A stretch of DNA of 64,000 nt, taken from NCBI GenBank assembly GCA_963773735.1, contig CAVZCK010000026.1:1-64000 (forward strand). The letters are read 5' to 3'. Of this stretch, positions 63,705-64,000 are shown piece by piece. Each line of letters begins with the position of its first letter. Position 1 is the stretch's first letter. Below the pieces are notes generated by a model, which saw only the letters and a program-made list of their open reading frames with translations, made no database searches and was not told the DNA's origin. Source of the stretch: CAVZCK01 sp963773735 (lineage in GTDB: Bacteria; Pseudomonadota; Alphaproteobacteria; Rhizobiales; Rhodomicrobiaceae). Position numbers and translations under genes: made by a program.

Positions 63705-64000
63705 TTGCCCCTCCAAAACATGATTTATCCCGATCTTGAAACTAGTGGGGCGCGTGCCCCTCGACAACCTCATATCTCCGTTGCCTGACCCGAAGCCGAT
63801 GTCGACGGCCGCGCCTATCCACGGCGAGGTTGAGGCGCTTTTCTCCGGTGGGACGACCGAGCCATGAGGGGAGAGATCGCGGTGGGAGCGGACATCGGCC
63901 ATTCCGTGACCGTCGGCCTCGGGCCATAAGCGGCCGAGCTGATTCTCATCAGTGCCGCTGGGTATTCTTCCGCTTCGCAAGAAAGCGGAAATCAGTCTCA
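63705..64000. other. Right edge, no supported gene
   Basis: Upstream region of the small secreted protein gene. Frames on both strands are unconvincing. A gene beginning beyond the window cannot be excluded. Confidence 0.35.

Overview
The window is GC-rich DNA that reads like an alphaproteobacterium, most likely from the Rhizobiales. The signs are a CpaB-CpaF/TadBC pilus locus, LigD and Ku, rhizobial-type intergenic repeats and a DUF3306-like protein. The genus cannot be read from the sequence. It is mostly a chain of accessory loci. Many otherwise well-conserved genes carry isolated one-base insertions, about half of them lengthening a run of identical bases. The frame of many genes therefore depends on base accuracy, and the disrupted genes may be sequencing artefacts rather than decayed genes.

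Layout. 1-5.1 kb: a broken 3' part of aspS, an XRE/PIN toxin-antitoxin pair, rlmJ, a sterol-desaturase-type hydroxylase, a small secreted protein, a ceramidase-family membrane protein, then tRNA-Leu(TAA). 5.2-6.9 kb: gene-poor, with an SMR-transporter remnant and a secreted DUF3306-like protein. 6.9-18.7 kb (minus strand): a compact operon for alternative complex III (actABCDEF), a small membrane protein, a SCO copper chaperone and a caa3-type cytochrome c oxidase (subunits II, I, III, IV). Together these form a quinol-to-oxygen chain that bypasses bc1. 19-20 kb: remnants of a PQQ-dependent glucose-type dehydrogenase and a cytochrome c, plus a small secreted protein.

20.2-23.4 kb: a DevBCA/MacB-like exporter (permease, ATPase, membrane-fusion protein) with a local duplication at the end of the ATPase gene. 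23.4-27.8 kb: a remnant of a Cys-rich repeat protein, a cold-shock protein, a transglutaminase-like protein, a frameshifted YkgJ-type protein and a stand-alone lpxD. 27.8-33.2 kb: chrA and an OmpR/EnvZ-type two-component system, divergent from a Met/His-rich periplasmic protein, a cytochrome c'-like protein and a Cys-rich mini-protein. The sensor and the Met/His-rich protein share an HGPMMHG motif, which suggests metal (copper-like) sensing. 33.3-39.1 kb (minus): ligD, ku, a TPR protein, an alpha/beta hydrolase and xthA, apparently one end-joining/DNA-repair operon.

39.2-45.1 kb: an IS91-type transposase fragment and a Csu-type chaperone-usher pilus operon (minus strand). 45.5-53.8 kb: a Tad/Flp pilus assembly locus (cpaBCDEF, tadBC, with tadD antisense) that has no pilin, prepilin peptidase or pseudopilin genes in the window. 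Its cpaC leader contains a palindromic repeat element translated in frame. 54.2-59.7 kb: two tandem secreted arylsulfatases preceded by a perfect 10-bp dyad, and a small membrane protein. 59.8-64 kb: a glutathione S-transferase, an M17 leucyl aminopeptidase overlapping an NlpC/P60 cell-wall peptidase, and a small secreted Cys protein.
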